The notes beneath the pieces were generated by a model that ran no database searches, was not told the origin of the DNA, and saw only the letters and a list, made by a program, of their open reading frames with translations. The translations under genes and the position numbers were made by a program. Shown here piece by piece: positions 12,401 to 31,855 of a DNA stretch of 64,000 nt (the stretch's first letter is position 1; every line of letters begins with the position of its first letter). Origin of the DNA: Strongyloides papillosus (Eukaryota; Nematoda; Chromadorea; Rhabditida; Strongyloididae); the NCBI GenBank assembly GCA_005656395.1, contig SRSI01000043.1, positions 310,001 through 374,000 of the forward strand. Reading direction: 5' to 3'.

Positions 12401-13986
12401 AGATGTTATTATATCATTAAGTCTATAAAAAATTAATGTATAAATTAAGATGCAATTAAAAAAGTGAAAGACATACTGTAATAATCCACAGGCAGGACCT
12501 TTTCTTACAACATCACTAATAAAGATTGATGAATCTCCAGAATAAAAATGAGGATCGTCAGAACCACCGGATATAGCAATACCAAAACCAAATGTAGGAT
12601 GCTGAAATGTGTATTAAAAATGATATGATATATCTAGATATATATGGAAATAAAATAGAAACAAAAGAAAATTTTTCTTTTCTTTAATATTTATATTAAA
12701 AAGAAGGGATAATTTATTATGGATAGTATGTGTCCTTAAAAAGAAAGTATAAAAATAGAGGGAAGTACAATAATAAATATGTATAGTAGGAAGTTCGAGC
12801 TGTCTTAAAAATATGTTATTTAAAAATCTTTATTACACAACAAAAATATATGCATATTTGTCGTCAAAAAAGTTATTTTTCATTTTACTGTACTTCTTAT
12901 ACTTTCATATCTATATGTTTACAATATAAAATATAGAATATACTTAAGAAATATTAGACAAATATGACCCCAAGGGTTAAAATAAAATGCCATTATAATA
13001 TTGTTTTAAATGGTTCAGAAATAATGTATGTTGTAGTAGTTTATTTTGTTGTGGCAAAACACTAAAAGAATACTTTTAGTGTAAAACTTTACGTTAGGAT
13101 CAACTGATAGAGGCACAATTAAATATGAATATGAAAAGCTAAAAGATTTACCACACAACAACTTATCTATATATCCTTAACTCTTGTCATTTGATTTAAC
13201 TTTATTTTAATTCAACTATAAACTTATATATCAATAACCATTATTTTCTTTTACATCTTAATATAAAAATGTTAATACCAAGGTGATGATCAAAACTAAA
13301 ACTCTACTAACATCTATCTACTTTTATTTAATAAATAATAATCATTATACATATATATATGAATAGAGGTGTAAAGTAACAAACTATTTAACATTAACAA
13401 AGATTATCATCTTCCTAAAGCCTCAAATCAAAAAATCTTGACATTACATTTTTAAGTATAAATATATTTTAAAGAAAATTAAACTTACTTTTGATATTGT
13501 TATTTCAAAATGCTCCCAGTAACCAGGAAAATTACTTTGTGGATGCTGAAAATAAATCATTTGTCTTCCTTGTGGTAAAAGTATTTTTGTATATTTATAG
13601 TTTCCATGTTTTTCCATTGGAAAAATTTTTAAAGAAAAATATATTTGTTGTATATTATATCCCGTTGTAGGAGGTAATATTATAAGATAAAAATGAGGCC
13701 TCGTGTATAGAGGTGTGAAGGTATTTAATATCTTATTGTAATAAGATAAAATTAAATTAATTACTTTCCAATAATTTATCACATTTTATATATAACAAAG
13801 GAACATATATAATATAATCATATATCCTATTTATGTTTCTTCCTCATTTTATAAAACAAAATTTTAATTAAAAAACCTACATATATATCCTCTTCCGTCA
13901 TATCTCTCGGTCCATAACACTCCATCTTTGGTAATACTGATAAATTACCATCATTTTCAAAATTATTACCATAAACCATCTCAGTT
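9437..13986 (-). CDS. zoo-1: ZO-1-type MAGUK junction scaffold (5' end unresolved)
   Basis: Exons in transcript order: 13881..13986, 13489..13545, 12477..12601, 12323..12422 and 9437..12244, all joining in phase. Domain order is that of ZO-1: PDZ1 (FGFGIAISGGSDDPHF ... GPACGLLQLNDIITSVNG, spanning four exons), PDZ2 (FGIVLGCKYYIKEI, ...GDVVLRINGQPL), PDZ3 (NLGIRVIGGNQAGIWI), SH3 (FYIRTHFEH...), an inactive guanylate-kinase-like module (RPIILYGPLADIARQLL) and a C-terminal ZU5 domain (GGKLVCPDSGVELVIPPGALP). The family links adherens or tight junction membrane proteins to actin. Linkers between PDZ2 and PDZ3 and before ZU5 are Ser/Asn-rich. A possible start is ATG 13979 (MVYGNN), but the open frame runs to a splice acceptor, so an upstream exon is likely and was not found. 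Confidence 0.9.
12602..13488 (-). other. Long zoo-1 intron (887 nt)
   Basis: Lies between the two exons encoding the start of PDZ1, with gtaagt donor and ttcag acceptor on the minus strand. Other mapped introns of this gene are about 50-80 nt, or 335 nt in one case. No coding exon recognised inside. Confidence 0.6.
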
Positions 13987-16900
13987 CTGTAAAAATATCT
14001 ATCAAAAAGAAATATTAATGTTATCTATTAGCTCTTGATAAAATATAAATTTGGCATATGTAAAGATTAAATTAATTTATAAATATTCTCCAGATGACAG
14101 TTTACTTTCTAATTTTCTTTTTTGTAAAAGATATCAATAAATAATGAAACAAGTTTTTTTCTTGTTATAAATATATAATGGCAAAAGTTATTTTTAAAAA
14201 CTTTTTTCTCCTTCCAAATACAATAACAATAAGCTTCTCTTTTCTTTAATTTTTCTGCTTCTCCTTAGTACAAACTATCTTCTTCAAATTGTACCACTTT
14301 ATATGTGTCTAAAAAATGTTAAACAAATTTAAAAATTAAAATATATACAAAGGGAATCATAATGTTTATAGAATTAACATATTATTTATTTTAGAAGATT
14401 ATCAGTTTTAAGTTAACTGTAATAAATATGAAAATTTTAATTATCACGAGTAGATGTGTTTAGAAAAATCAAAAATAAAAATTGTCCTCTATTGCTATAG
14501 ATTATACAAAAATATATTATACTAATCTTTATATTATTATATAATAATATAGTCTTTAATCTTTATAACGGAATCAAATATATAACATTTATCTTTTAAG
14601 TTTATAGTATCTTAAATAATTTAGTATTAAGGATAAGATGAAGATTTTGGTACAACAATAATAAATGGTTTATACATCCATGATATTCTAGGGACTTAGT
14701 AGTGGTATATAAATAAATAAAATATATAGAGGTTTTAGTTTAATGTATTAGTATAAATTTAAATGAATAAAATAAGGTTTATGTTTTAAGAGATAAAAAA
14801 ATTATCTCATAATGATATGATATTATTTATGAAATGGAAAAGGATAAGAGAACTTTACTTAAATGGATGTATTTTTTAATTGGACATAAAGATTGTTTCC
14901 CTAAAAACATTACCAAATTTCATTTCTCTTCAATTAAAGTTTCCTTTTTAAAAAGAAACTATGACAACTATACTTTTATTATATAATAACAAAAATTTAA
15001 ATAGTAAAAATTGCACTTCAAAAGGTTAACATCCATAAAAATTTTCAAATTTTCTTCTCTCCTATTACTATTTGTGTAATAACAAATTCAAATATAAAAG
15101 TGTTATTAAAATAAATAAAAATAATTTGATAAAATAGCTTTGTCAAAAAGTTCTTTTTTCATATAAAAAATAATTTAATAATAAAATATTACAATATGAT
15201 AAAAAAAGACATGAATAACGTAATCAAAAAGCCATAAAAACTTTGAACACATCTCAAGGCTTCCCGCCAAAGACTTTTTTATCATTAAATTTCAATCAAT
15301 TGATAAATTAATTTTCAAAATAAAGAAAAAGCAAATTAATTACAAAAAAAGGAGATGAAAAGAATTGATAATAGGATGAATTTTACGAACAAAAAGTAAC
15401 GATAAAATCTTTCAATATTTAAAATAGAGCATGAAATCGAAAAAAAGAAAAAAAATTACCAAGAATTTTGTGTTTAACAAATAACACTCCTGTTAACAAG
15501 AGGGGTTGAATTAAAACACAAGGTATAAACAAAAGAGAGGGAAAGCAATTTATATTGCGACAAAAAAGTTATTGGAAGAAAGACTATTTTGGCATTGTAA
15601 GTTACATAAATCAAGAACCATATATATATACAATGGATAAAGCTGGCATCAATATAATCTGTCATGCTCCAATGATTGTTTCTCTTATTGATAGTGATAA
15701 TTTTACCCTCACAGAACTGTAATTTGTTTTTAATAAAAGGGAGATAAGATAAAAAGGCAATTAGTGAGAATTAGTTATTACAATTATCTATATTTATAAT
15801 GGACTCGTTTTATATAGAAGAGTAATTATAAAATTTCATAATTATTAAGATTTCCATTAACAATTATATTCATTACACATAAATATATACAATCGAGAAA
15901 ATAAGTTAAAAGACAGAATATAGTTTCGATGTGTTAAAGTTTTCGTTTTCATTAATTAATCTTCTTTAAGATTAAACAAAAAAACTAATCTTATTGTAAA
16001 TAACTTTGAAAGTTTTGTTGTTGGAAAATTAAACAAACTAAATAATGATGGAAAAATATTTGATTACAAAAATAAAAGTGACTCATCTTGGTGTCTTATT
16101 ATTAAGATTATGAGCAATAATGAAGTAATTTATTTATTTTGATTTCTTATATAATGTAAATATAGGTGATGAAAGTTGTTAATTTCTAAGGGATTAAAGA
16201 AATCCCTTTGATAATGTAAAATATCCCATTATTCTATCTATATCAAATTTTATTTAACAAACCTGTTCAATGTAAAATCCCAAAAATTTACAATCCAAAA
16301 CTTTCATAAAAAATTAGATTAAAATATATAAAACTTTTATTACAAAAATTTTTAAACCAAACTTTACAAAAAAAAACAATAATAAAAATAAAATAACTCA
16401 CTCTATAGATGATTAGATATAACCAAAAATTTTTTATTTTTGTCACAATACATATTAAGGCCACATTTCTCTGAAAAACTAAATTACTTTTGATATATAT
16501 GTTTTAAAAGAAAAAAAAATTACACAATAATAGAATTAGAAATATGAATATACATAATAAAATTTAAAAACTTTTTTTTAATCTTTTTTGTACAAACATA
16601 TTTCTAAACTTTTATGACTACTCATTATATATTATAATTAATAGATAGAAAAATATTAAAAAAAAGTTTGTTTGTCCTTTCATTTTGTTTTGAAGGGTAT
16701 GGTTTATTAAGTAACAGTATCTAAATATTATCTTTAGTTCATTTGATATTATAAAAATTTTTTGTTGTAAATATTGGTTTTTTTTTGAAAATAGAATGAT
16801 TTGAAATATAATATATTTTGTTGGTTGATATCTTAAATTAACAATAGATATTGTACTTTCGATTTCTTTACCTAAATTTTTTTCTTCTCCGTTTCTATTT

Positions 16901-17149
16901 CAAAAAAAAAGTTTGCTTCTTTTATATATAAATATTTCCTAACTATATATCTATAGACATAAGGTGCCATTTTATAAATATGATAATTAAATTTTTATAA
17001 TTGTCTGAAAGTACTATTTAAATGATAAAGCATCGAACACTGGTTTTTTGATTTGTCTTCTTCTTTTCTTTTTCATGAATCATTTCTTCTATTTTTATTA
17101 ATACTTTATCAACAAAAATAAAAAGAAATTTAAAAATATAATTTATACT
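13987..17149. other. Intergenic or 5' region of zoo-1
   Basis: Very AT-rich, with no ORF resembling a protein family. Upstream zoo-1 exons or UTR exons and the 3' UTR of jph-1 should lie here but could not be placed. No RNA gene recognised. Confidence 0.4.
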
Positions 17150-23136
<5,987 letters not shown>

Positions 23137-25966
23137 TTATTTAATTAAAGTTTCTATTTTACTACAAGTTGAAATTTTTTTATCAAAATTATTTGGTATA
23201 TTATAGTCATTATCATCACCCTCCGACATCTTTCTATTATTATAACGATCAAGTGTTGTAGTACTATTATTATCAGTATCATCATCAATTTCTATTGATA
23301 CATTAAATGCATCTTTGTTTTCTTTAGCCCAAGTTTCAAGAATAGATCTTCTTCTTAAATATCTTTGTCTTTGTTGGAGCATTGTTATAGATTCTGGAAC
23401 ATCTGGTATTATATATGAGGTAAAACTCTGTATTGAAGAGACAATTCTTTCAAAAATAAAGACAAAAATTATCTTAAAAGCTAGAATTTTCCAAAATTCA
23501 TAAGAAAAACCATAATGATTATCACAATCACCATTCGTATCAGTTATATTCAAAGAACAAGGAGGTTTTCTAAAATCTTTAAATCTGCACATACTCACAT
23601 TTGTATATATTGTAACTTTATCCCATTTTGAAGTATCAGCATATGATAACGAATATTCCATATACCCTTCTAATGATCCACGTGTATAATAATAATAACT
23701 CTTTGGTATGACATCTGTTGTAAAAGCAATAACAAGTCCCTGGAAATGAAATTAAATAATTTTTCCCATTGCCAAAATAATAAATAAACAAACATACATT
23801 AATAGTAACGGCAATACTCGATAAATACTCAAGTATCACTTGCCACATCCCAATATTAGAAGAATGAAATGGAGTAGGTTTTTGATACATTGAAATCAAT
23901 TTTCTTCCATCACTCCTTATTTCAAATATGTTACTAAGAAAGGCAAATAATGGTGCTAAGGGAAATGCCGCAACAAATAATGTTACAAATCCATATTGGA
24001 TTATCATTTCAAGATATTCATCAAAGAGGAAAAGATTATCTACTTGATATAGACCATAATCTTGTTCGTATTGTGGGATGTTATCTTTATCAGAAACTTT
24101 TTTATGGAAATTTTTATGGGTAGAATCCATAAATTTCTTATATTTATTAATATTAATACAAATATAAGGTGTTATTAATTCAATTAACGAATATGATAAC
24201 TGGGAACCACACATTATAACAAATAGCTGGATCATCAATTCAGCCATACACCCTGTTACATCACAATTTTCAACTCTATAACCGTTAATACTAATCCTAA
24301 ATTCTCTATCAATATTTCCCGGTACCCCAGAAAATCTTCCTTTAACAAAAGCTATATAAAACAATGAGGAATAATTGTTAACAAATTCAAAAAGAAAAAC
24401 TTTTAATGTATATGAATTATCAAATCCTGAATCTGTCCTAGGACATTCCCATATAGTTAACCTATATGCAACTTTATGATATACAAGATTCATGATAATA
24501 ATAAATAGTAAATTCATTATAGCCGTCGTTACGTATATAATCCACATACCATATTTATGCCTAAAATCTGTTTTTTCATATGAATGAAAAGTGCTCATTA
24601 GTATCATCCTGTACACCAGAATACCCAGTATAAAAGCTAAAGCCAACGCCACAATAAACAAAAAAGATACCCCTGAGAAGAAAAGCTTAAATAACTTCAA
24701 TGACGTCGGCATAAATGGTTCTAATTCCTTTGTTATTGGATTCACCCTTTTATTCTTAACTTTATACTGAAAATCTGGTCTGATTGTTTCATGTTCAATA
24801 CCCTCATTATAAATACCCCATTTGTATGAAACTCGAGCATTATATCTCTTCCATCCTTCCAAAAAAAGGGTTGCCCATATTGACATGATAAAAGCAAAGA
24901 TTGCAGTTGAAAAGTTATCAACTATATATGTTATCTTTCCATATAAACAACTATCTTTTAATTGAGTGTAATCACAATATGTATCACATGGTGGACATAT
25001 ATATGTAGATGATATATTTGATGATTCATAACAAATATCATTACTTGGTATATCATTTTTTGCTGTAACGATACCGTATATCATAAATAAAGGGCCAATT
25101 AATGCAGGCCAGAAGAGGAGTTTCGTAAAATAACCTAGCCAGGCAAAATAAATACCAATCTTTGTACCAAAATATTCTTTTATCAAATCTAGTGGTTGGT
25201 GTTTATAAAATTTTGTAAATGAGGCCCAATTATCGTAGAGTATTTGCCTATCACTAGCATCATCAATAGGAATTGGATAACAGGGGTTTTTAATTAATTT
25301 TTCATGTGGTGGGAAAACAGACAAATATCCACCACCTTCTAGTAATCTTTGAACACCCACTTCAACTTGATCATTACATTTGTAATGAGTTCTTATTAGT
25401 AAATCATAGACCATTCTTGATCTATCACTTTTAGAAAAAAAAATATCGGGTTTGTCATGGTTAATAAAATGTACTAGCCTTGATTGCCTGAATGTCTCTT
25501 TGAAATACATATCTTCATGTAATCTGTGTTTAATATTTTTGTCTAATTTCATAAATTTGAGATATTGTAGAAAATAATTTACTATTCCTTGATCTTTTTC
25601 ACTTAAAATTAAATCATTCTTTCGTACCGGCATTCTTAGATATAGTATTTCGGCTTGCCGTAACAATATATTAAATGGTGCATGAACAAGAGTGAAACAT
25701 AAATCCGGATCTTCTTCACTTTTCCTTATCTCCAGCTTCAATCCACGTGCTCTTAAATTAAATTCAAAGTTTTTTCTCCCTCTAGTTAATTTTTCATCAT
25801 TCGTTATTTTATAAACCATAACATAATCAACAAGACTTTTACCATCACATAAATAAGTACTATTTATATTTTGTTGGGAAGTACTGTCTTTCTGTTGTAG
25901 TAATACTTCATTTACACTATTATCTATCATACTTTTAAACAATATTTGATATTGTAATGTAAACAA
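23137..25966 (-). CDS. Anoctamin (TMEM16 family)
   Basis: Two exons, 23798..25966 and 23137..23739, joined in phase by a 58-nt intron (gtatgt...ttccag); 923 residues from ATG 25966, or 911 from the second Met (MIDNSV). Hallmarks: YFGTKIGIYFAWLGYFTKLL before the first membrane segment, FLEGWKR, FLFEFVNNYSSLFYIAF, and the TM7-TM8 stretch EYLEMIIQYGFVTLFVAAFPLAP followed by EIRSD. Members are calcium-activated chloride channels or lipid scramblases. By comparison with remembered TMEM16A, the Glu pair in EYLEMI and the Glu/Asp in EIRSD of the calcium site are kept, while the TM6 stretch reads GSQLSYSLIEL and lacks the usual Asn. It is one of the nematode anoh-type genes; which paralogue cannot be said. 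Confidence 0.9.
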
Positions 25967-26572
25967 TAGTCATTTAAATTCTTCTTTCTAAAATTAAAAT
26001 ATTTATTATTCCCAATTTATATTGCCAATTTTTAAAATTATTTATACTAATAAATATTAGAGGGATAAAATTGATTAAAAGGGAAAGTAGATTAATAAAA
26101 AATAGGCGCACTTCTTTATCATTGATATAAAGTGAAACCAGTCTTTACTTTTTAAATAACATCGTATATTGATTTTTTGAGTTATATAGAATATTTTGTT
26201 TAACTATTACAAATCATATGCATTGCAGTTCTCCACTCTCAATTTCTAAACAATTGTCATATCTGTTCTCTATAAGAACTGTATAGAAGTATAGAAGAAG
26301 AATGAATTTTTAATATGATAAAAAAAGTAATCCATCAATAAATATTCATTACATATTTGGTAAAAATTTAACATTATTCAACATTATTTTAACTATTATA
26401 CAACATGTACAAAATGACGAAAAACATTAAGTCATCCAAAAATTAAAAACAAAACAAAAATACTACACAAAAAAAACTGTCCTATCCTAGTTATCTTCCT
26501 TCACATGATATTCTCCACTTCATAAAGTTAATTCACATATACATATCTAATCTTACATACACTTCTACTATA
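25967..26572. other. Intergenic between two minus-strand genes
   Basis: Upstream of the anoctamin start and downstream of the slx-1 stop. No motif recognised. Confidence 0.4.
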
Positions 26573-27538
26573 TCATTGAACATATTTAAACTCTCCCATT
26601 AGTATTTTTCTACTACCTTCCTCCATTGGAGGTTTAAGACCCTCCATGGCCAATAATCTCTCGCTATCTTTAATTAAATCACCCCATAGGAAAAAAGTTT
26701 TGCATAGTAGACATCGACCCTTTAGTGGTATCAAATGATTAGTCTCCCCTTCTAATATCGAGTTTGCTAGGCAAATTTTATGATATCCGGCTTTGCATTC
26801 ACTTTCACCTGAAGTACACCTAACAAATGTCTCGATCTAAAAAAATAGGAATTAAACAAAAGGATATTCAAGGTATTAATACTTTAAAACGTCATAGTAT
26901 AAAAAAAATCAACTTACAGCATTTATTTGTAATCCACATATAAAGCAATTAGGTATATTTGTATATTCAGATGGATCTTGTGGGACAATAATTTTACCAC
27001 TAGTAACAAGACCATTTCTAACATGCATATGCCTGGGTGGTGCTTGATCTGAGAATTCAAGATAATACTCAGGTTTAAGCCATCTAAAAGATAGAGCAAG
27101 TCTCTTCCATGGAGCGGTATTCAATAACGCACAACAAATACGTATCTTGAAATCAAAATGCGACTCCTTAGGCTTTTTTTTTAAATTTAAATGCTTTATT
27201 CTCCTACTTCGGGATGGATTTTGCCATGCCCATTCGAAACGTAATGCTAGTATCTTATTAGGGAATCCCTCTACAATACAGACCATATCGTGAGGTCCAT
27301 TTTTTTTTGTTTTTTTGGCCCCACCAAGTAGTTCTCTGTTATGTTGGCGTATCCTTCTATTGGGGTCCGTTGTAAAACCAATGTAGCATTTCCCTTGGTA
27401 CTCCTTTAAAGGACTCTGTGACACCAAACAATAAACACCGAAGAATTCTTCACTCATAGTTTTTTGTGATTGTCTCTGCTTCTTTTGAGGACAAATCTCT
27501 CCTAGATGCTGAGTCATAGATAATTGTGAAAGAAACAT
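26573..27538 (-). CDS. slx-1: SLX1 structure-specific endonuclease subunit
   Basis: Two exons, 26918..27538 and 26573..26836, with an 81-nt intron in phase 0; 294 residues. The N-terminal GIY-YIG nuclease core is seen as FGVYCLV then GKCYIGFTTDPNRRIRQHN, including the Tyr, Gly and Arg expected at the active site. The C-terminus is the SLX1 RING-like zinc domain split by the intron: CFICG, then CTSG...C...YHKICL...IPLKGRCLLC followed by FLWGDLI. SLX1 with its SLX4 scaffold cuts Holliday junctions and flaps. ATG 27538 is the longest start; Met28 (MSEEFFGVY), right before the nuclease core, is an alternative. It is divergent from the MULE-derived gene 846 bp away. Confidence 0.9.
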
Positions 27539-28384
27539 TATTTTTTACTTATAAAATATGAAGTTATTATCTCTGGCTATTATATCCTTCTAAATTAGAA
27601 GATAATAAAAACTTAGTTTAAATAATTTTAAAAAAAATATATTTAATGCGAAAAAAAACAGTGTATGTATGTGTTCTTGTGAATATTTCAATGCTACTTC
27701 AATTATCGGTTATCATTTCTAGTTCTTCCCGTAACTTTGATACTCTGAACTTTGTAGCGTGTATGAATATTTGATGACTGCTATGCAATATGTTTGATAG
27801 TAAATTTGTTGATATTCAAAGTGTTAAATATACACAATCTTTAACATACTGCCCTCCTTTCTTCTGTTTTTAGAGAGGTCTCTATTTAGAAGGTAAAAAA
27901 AAGCACGTTGTTTGTTATAATCTGTAGCGTTAAAATTATATCACACATAAAACCATACATACTTATGTTTCTTTCCTTTACCCGCGCAAATTGTGTTAAA
28001 CCAAAGAAGAAGGTCTCTCACCCTCAAAAAGTTTATTTATCTAAGCTATTTTAATACATACGAAGTGAAAACAGAAGGCCGCAAAATGACATGTACACCT
28101 CGCATACGCGACATTCCACTGTGTTCTCTGTCTCCTTTTGCATTGGTAAAAAGTATAATATTATTGGAAGAGTATATCACTTTATCTACTATATTTAAAT
28201 ATTTCCATTGTATACGCGTCAATAACCACTCTTAGATGGAAATTTATCTATAGACGCATCAGTCCAATTCAATAGTTTACTCAAATCATTTCTCCATATT
28301 CTTCTCAAGTATTTTGTCCACGATAAACAACAGTTTACCATTAATTTATATCTTTTTCTTATTTACTTAATTATTTTTTTGTAG
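27539..28384. promoter_or_regulatory. Shared divergent upstream region
   Basis: Lies between slx-1 (minus) and the MULE-derived gene (plus). It is less AT-rich than other spacers and includes a CG-rich patch, cccgcgcaaa, at 27981-27990. The plus-strand ATG directly follows a tttttttgtag acceptor, so either a 5' UTR intron or a spliced-leader acceptor ends at 28384. Promoter function is inferred only from position. Confidence 0.35.
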
Positions 28385-31355
28385 ATGGATAGTCATAATG
28401 ATCAAAATGAAACTCCTCTCTTTGAAGAGGAATTGGAAGATAATGTTAATTTAAATAAGGAAGAAGAAATGGAAGAATTACAAGGTGTTGATGATCAAAT
28501 TGAGTCATATAGTGGCGTTAAAGTAAGTTCACATAAAAATTTTATTGCCTTTTCTTTTGATTAATCATCAATGACGATGGTTACCAGCATTTTCTTGTTT
28601 TTGGTTCCCATTCATGGGGTAGAATTCCCCTTTACCCGACAGAAGTTACTTTTGGCGGGAGAAGTTGTCTTCCAATGTTGTTTTTGGAACTTTGTTTAAT
28701 TGTAAAAATGTTTATTTTTAGAGAAGACGTATGGATAGCAGTGGCCTTGTTGACGGTGAAGTTGTTGGTGAGGAATCTGAGTTAATTGAGGAGGATGAAC
28801 TTATTGATGTTGAAGGTGATGACGGTATGCCACCAGAAGCTATTGTTTATGATAATAACCAGCCATATGTACTGGAGGCAGAGGAGAGCGTTGGAAGAAA
28901 AGGTAGAAAACGTAACCCTTCACAAGGATATTCACAAGCATCAGGTCCAAGAGTTTATACTGTTCAGAATGATGGAACTGCAGTACCATTAACACCACAA
29001 AGGCAATATTATAATACTAGGGGACAGGGTAGAGGAAGAACAAGTTTAAGTGAATATGATGGTACCCCTTCATCCGTTAGTCGTAGGAATACAGAGAAAA
29101 TTGACTGGAATAATGAACAGGTTGAAGAAATTGTACAAAGATACGAGGAAAACCCCAGGTGTGGTAATATGAGAGATGTTGCACGTCAAATTAGTACTGT
29201 CACCGGTACATATATATCACACTCCACAGTCTTCAAACAACTCCAAAAAAGAAGGAGAGCTCGTGAGGCTGAAGGTATTGAGTATAGCGAGCCACAGTCA
29301 TATGAATATGAGTACTATGACCAGGATGGTTGTATGGATGAGTCGAAATACCATGATACAAGTACTGATTACCCTAATACAACGGGGAACTCTTCAATGC
29401 TTAATAATTCTAACGTAACTCAAATATCCACTGGAACTCCAAAAGTTTTTATGCTTAAAAAAGTTGAGAATACTTCTGGTTCTGGTCCAAGATATGATCC
29501 AGTTCAATTGACACCTGCTGATGAGAAACCGATATTTAAAAAACCATCAAACCAAAGAATGGGTGAGAAGGCCGGTTCTGAGGAGAACTATGATCATGTA
29601 GAGAATAGATTCCATGGAATGATGAAGACTCCCCTTGAAAGTTTGAACGTTAAAATTCTGTTGACCGGACGTTTTACTGAGTCCATTCTTGCTATCCCCG
29701 AGGAGAATGGTCTTTACCGTGAATATTTTCTAACCAACACCAGACAAGATGGTAGAGTAAGATATTACCGTTGTAGTAAATGCTGTAGACTTCGCAAGAC
29801 GTACAAAGATATAATTGAACCAAAAATAAAAGTTCTTGATGGATGTATCCTTGGTGATTTTAGAAGTATTGTACATCATGAGGAATGTAAGCCTATAACA
29901 GAGTTAGAAGCAACCGTTAAACAGATTGATAGAGATTGTCGTAGACGTGTACGTAATGGAGAAATGACACCTCATGAAAGTTGGATTGAAGGCAGAGAGA
30001 GATTGGTACGTCATTTAACGGCTAACATGCCAAAGGGATCAGAACAACCAAGTTATGAAGCTTTAGCTAATCTGTTCCCTTCATATAAGAAGGTCAAACA
30101 ACAATACTTTAGACATAAAAGAATGGGAAAAGTTGATAAGCCTAAACAAAGTAAGGCTTCTAAAATGGCTATGGATGATAAACAATTTGGTAATATGTTG
30201 AAGAAATATAAACTTACTTTGAGAGGTTTAGAAACGAATAGTGCTGATGAGACATTCCTTTTGATGTGTGACCGCGGTCAGGGAATCCTTGTTTTTGCTT
30301 CAGATAAAGATCTTCGTCTTGGTGGTGAAAGTGACATCCTTTGTGGTCGTAGTTCCAGTGAAATTAATTGTGAAGACGGTAAAAAGACTGTGTACACAGT
30401 TCATGCAAAATTGAATATAGCTGATGCCTTTGAATGGGTACCAATATTGTATGCAGTCATCGAAAGACGTGACCAGAAGAATTTCTTTGATATATTTGCT
30501 TTAATAACCCAGAGATGGCATGAAATGGGAGTCAGTCCAAGATTCGAAAGGTTTTTCTGTGAATTCGACCGTCACCAAATCCAAGCTGCATCTGAGGCAT
30601 TTGGTGCACAGTTTGTTTCTGTTCTGTACATGGATTATTTGAGAGTTGTCCTCAACACAACAAAGAACTTCCATTTAAATAAATATTTAGGCGATCCAAA
30701 TCCAGCTCTTGAACCAATACGTTTTTGGGTACGATCAATGTGTTGTGTACCATTATTACCACCCAACTACGTTATACCATTTTGGAGATTTGTTCTTGCT
30801 AAGGCACCTGAACTATCTGAATCTGAAATAGGTGATGATCTCGAAGATATAAATAAGCAAATGAGTGTTATGTTAGGATTAATAAATGAAAACTGGATGG
30901 ATGAAGGAATAATTAAAAATTGGAATCATTGGTGTTCTGGTAGATATACAGCTATACCATACCCACCAGGTTATGATGACTATATTCATAAGAATAACCT
31001 CGTATTTAGCGATCCTCTTCATATAACAAATATCCTTCACACGATTCATACAATGCAAGCAGCATATGAAGAGAATTCTTCAATTTTACAAGAAAATCCA
31101 ACAAGTGCTATTGTCCTTAGTCAAGACTACAAAGAGTTTGACATAAAATTAAGCTCGCTACAAGAAACTTTTGAACAAGAACTTGAAAATATTATTGGTC
31201 CAAATGGTACCGTTGGTTGGCAGGCTGTCATACCAATATTAAAGAAATATATTGAGAACGTCGTAGACATAATAATACCACTTAAGGATGCTAAATTGGA
31301 TTTTGAAGATTTAAATGGTGATAATGTTAGTTCTCAGGATGTTGAAGTGGAATAG
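28385..31355 (+). CDS. MULE transposase-derived protein with HTH-like and zinc-finger-like parts
   Basis: Exons 28385..28522 and 28722..31355, phase 0, intron 199 nt; 923 residues. The N-terminus is acidic (about residues 1-100). Around residues 174-230 a helical segment (WNNEQVEEIVQRY...ISHSTVFKQLQKRRR) looks like a helix-turn-helix. Residues about 379-439 hold a FLYWCH-like finger: YYRCSKCC, then a long gap and VHHEEC. Residues about 555-740 align by eye to the MULE transposase core: YTVHAKLN, WVPILYAVIERRDQKNFF, FCEFDRHQIQAASEAFG, and LLPPNYVIPFW in place of the ALAFLP-type motif. The first catalytic Asp motif (DGTF) is absent and the C-x-x-H after DFE is missing. No terminal repeats are seen around it. 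This suggests a domesticated transposase acting as a DNA-binding protein rather than an active element. Confidence 0.75.
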
Positions 31356-31855
31356 GTATCCAGTTATCTTAATTTCTAACTTTAAATAATTATAATTGTT
31401 TCAATCTACATAGACATACCCCTCCTCATGATGTATAATTTGGAAGAAATAAGATTCCTGAGTCTCTTTAACCCACCATATCTACGTTTCTACTATTTTA
31501 CACATTAATGGCAATTAAAGTTTGGTGTATTTTTTTTTAATATTGCCAAAGCATTTTAATGATTTGGTGGTATATTATTATTATTAATAATAATTTTTAA
31601 TTGTTTCAATATCTTATGTACCAAGTATTGTTCCTTAACTTTGTAAATGAATTTTTAATAATATGCTTGTTTACTTTTTTTTTTCTTGTTTTTGGATTTT
31701 AGCATGTGTTTTGGAGATCAGTATTCCAAAAGAATATCTTATTTAGATTGTTTCTTTATGCGATCGTTGATAAATTTTTACCTCCAATTCTTTTTATTAA
31801 CTTAACTAATATTTATTGCAAATATTTTAAATTTTTTTTACTTATTTTAAACGAG
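31356..31855 (+). other. Spacer between MULE-derived gene and xpa-1
   Basis: 500 bp between two same-strand genes. A polypyrimidine-rich acceptor (ttttttcttg...ggattttag) ends at 31702, suggesting cis- or trans-splicing upstream of xpa-1. Open frame continues from there to the xpa-1 ATG but encodes only hydrophobic AT-derived sequence. Confidence 0.4.

Noticed and set aside
13444..13782. 112-codon minus-strand ORF
   Set aside because: It overlaps a zoo-1 exon (13489-13545) in a frame that reads through splice sites. Only the HPQSNFPGYWEHF part is coding, and that belongs to zoo-1.
15474..15665. 63-codon minus-strand ORF upstream of zoo-1
   Set aside because: Considered as a 5' exon of zoo-1; no matching phase, splice site or family similarity.
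31706..31855. 50-codon N-terminal extension of the xpa-1 frame
   Set aside because: Hydrophobic AT-derived sequence unlike XPA, lying between a splice acceptor and the MGKDKG start; more likely 5' UTR.
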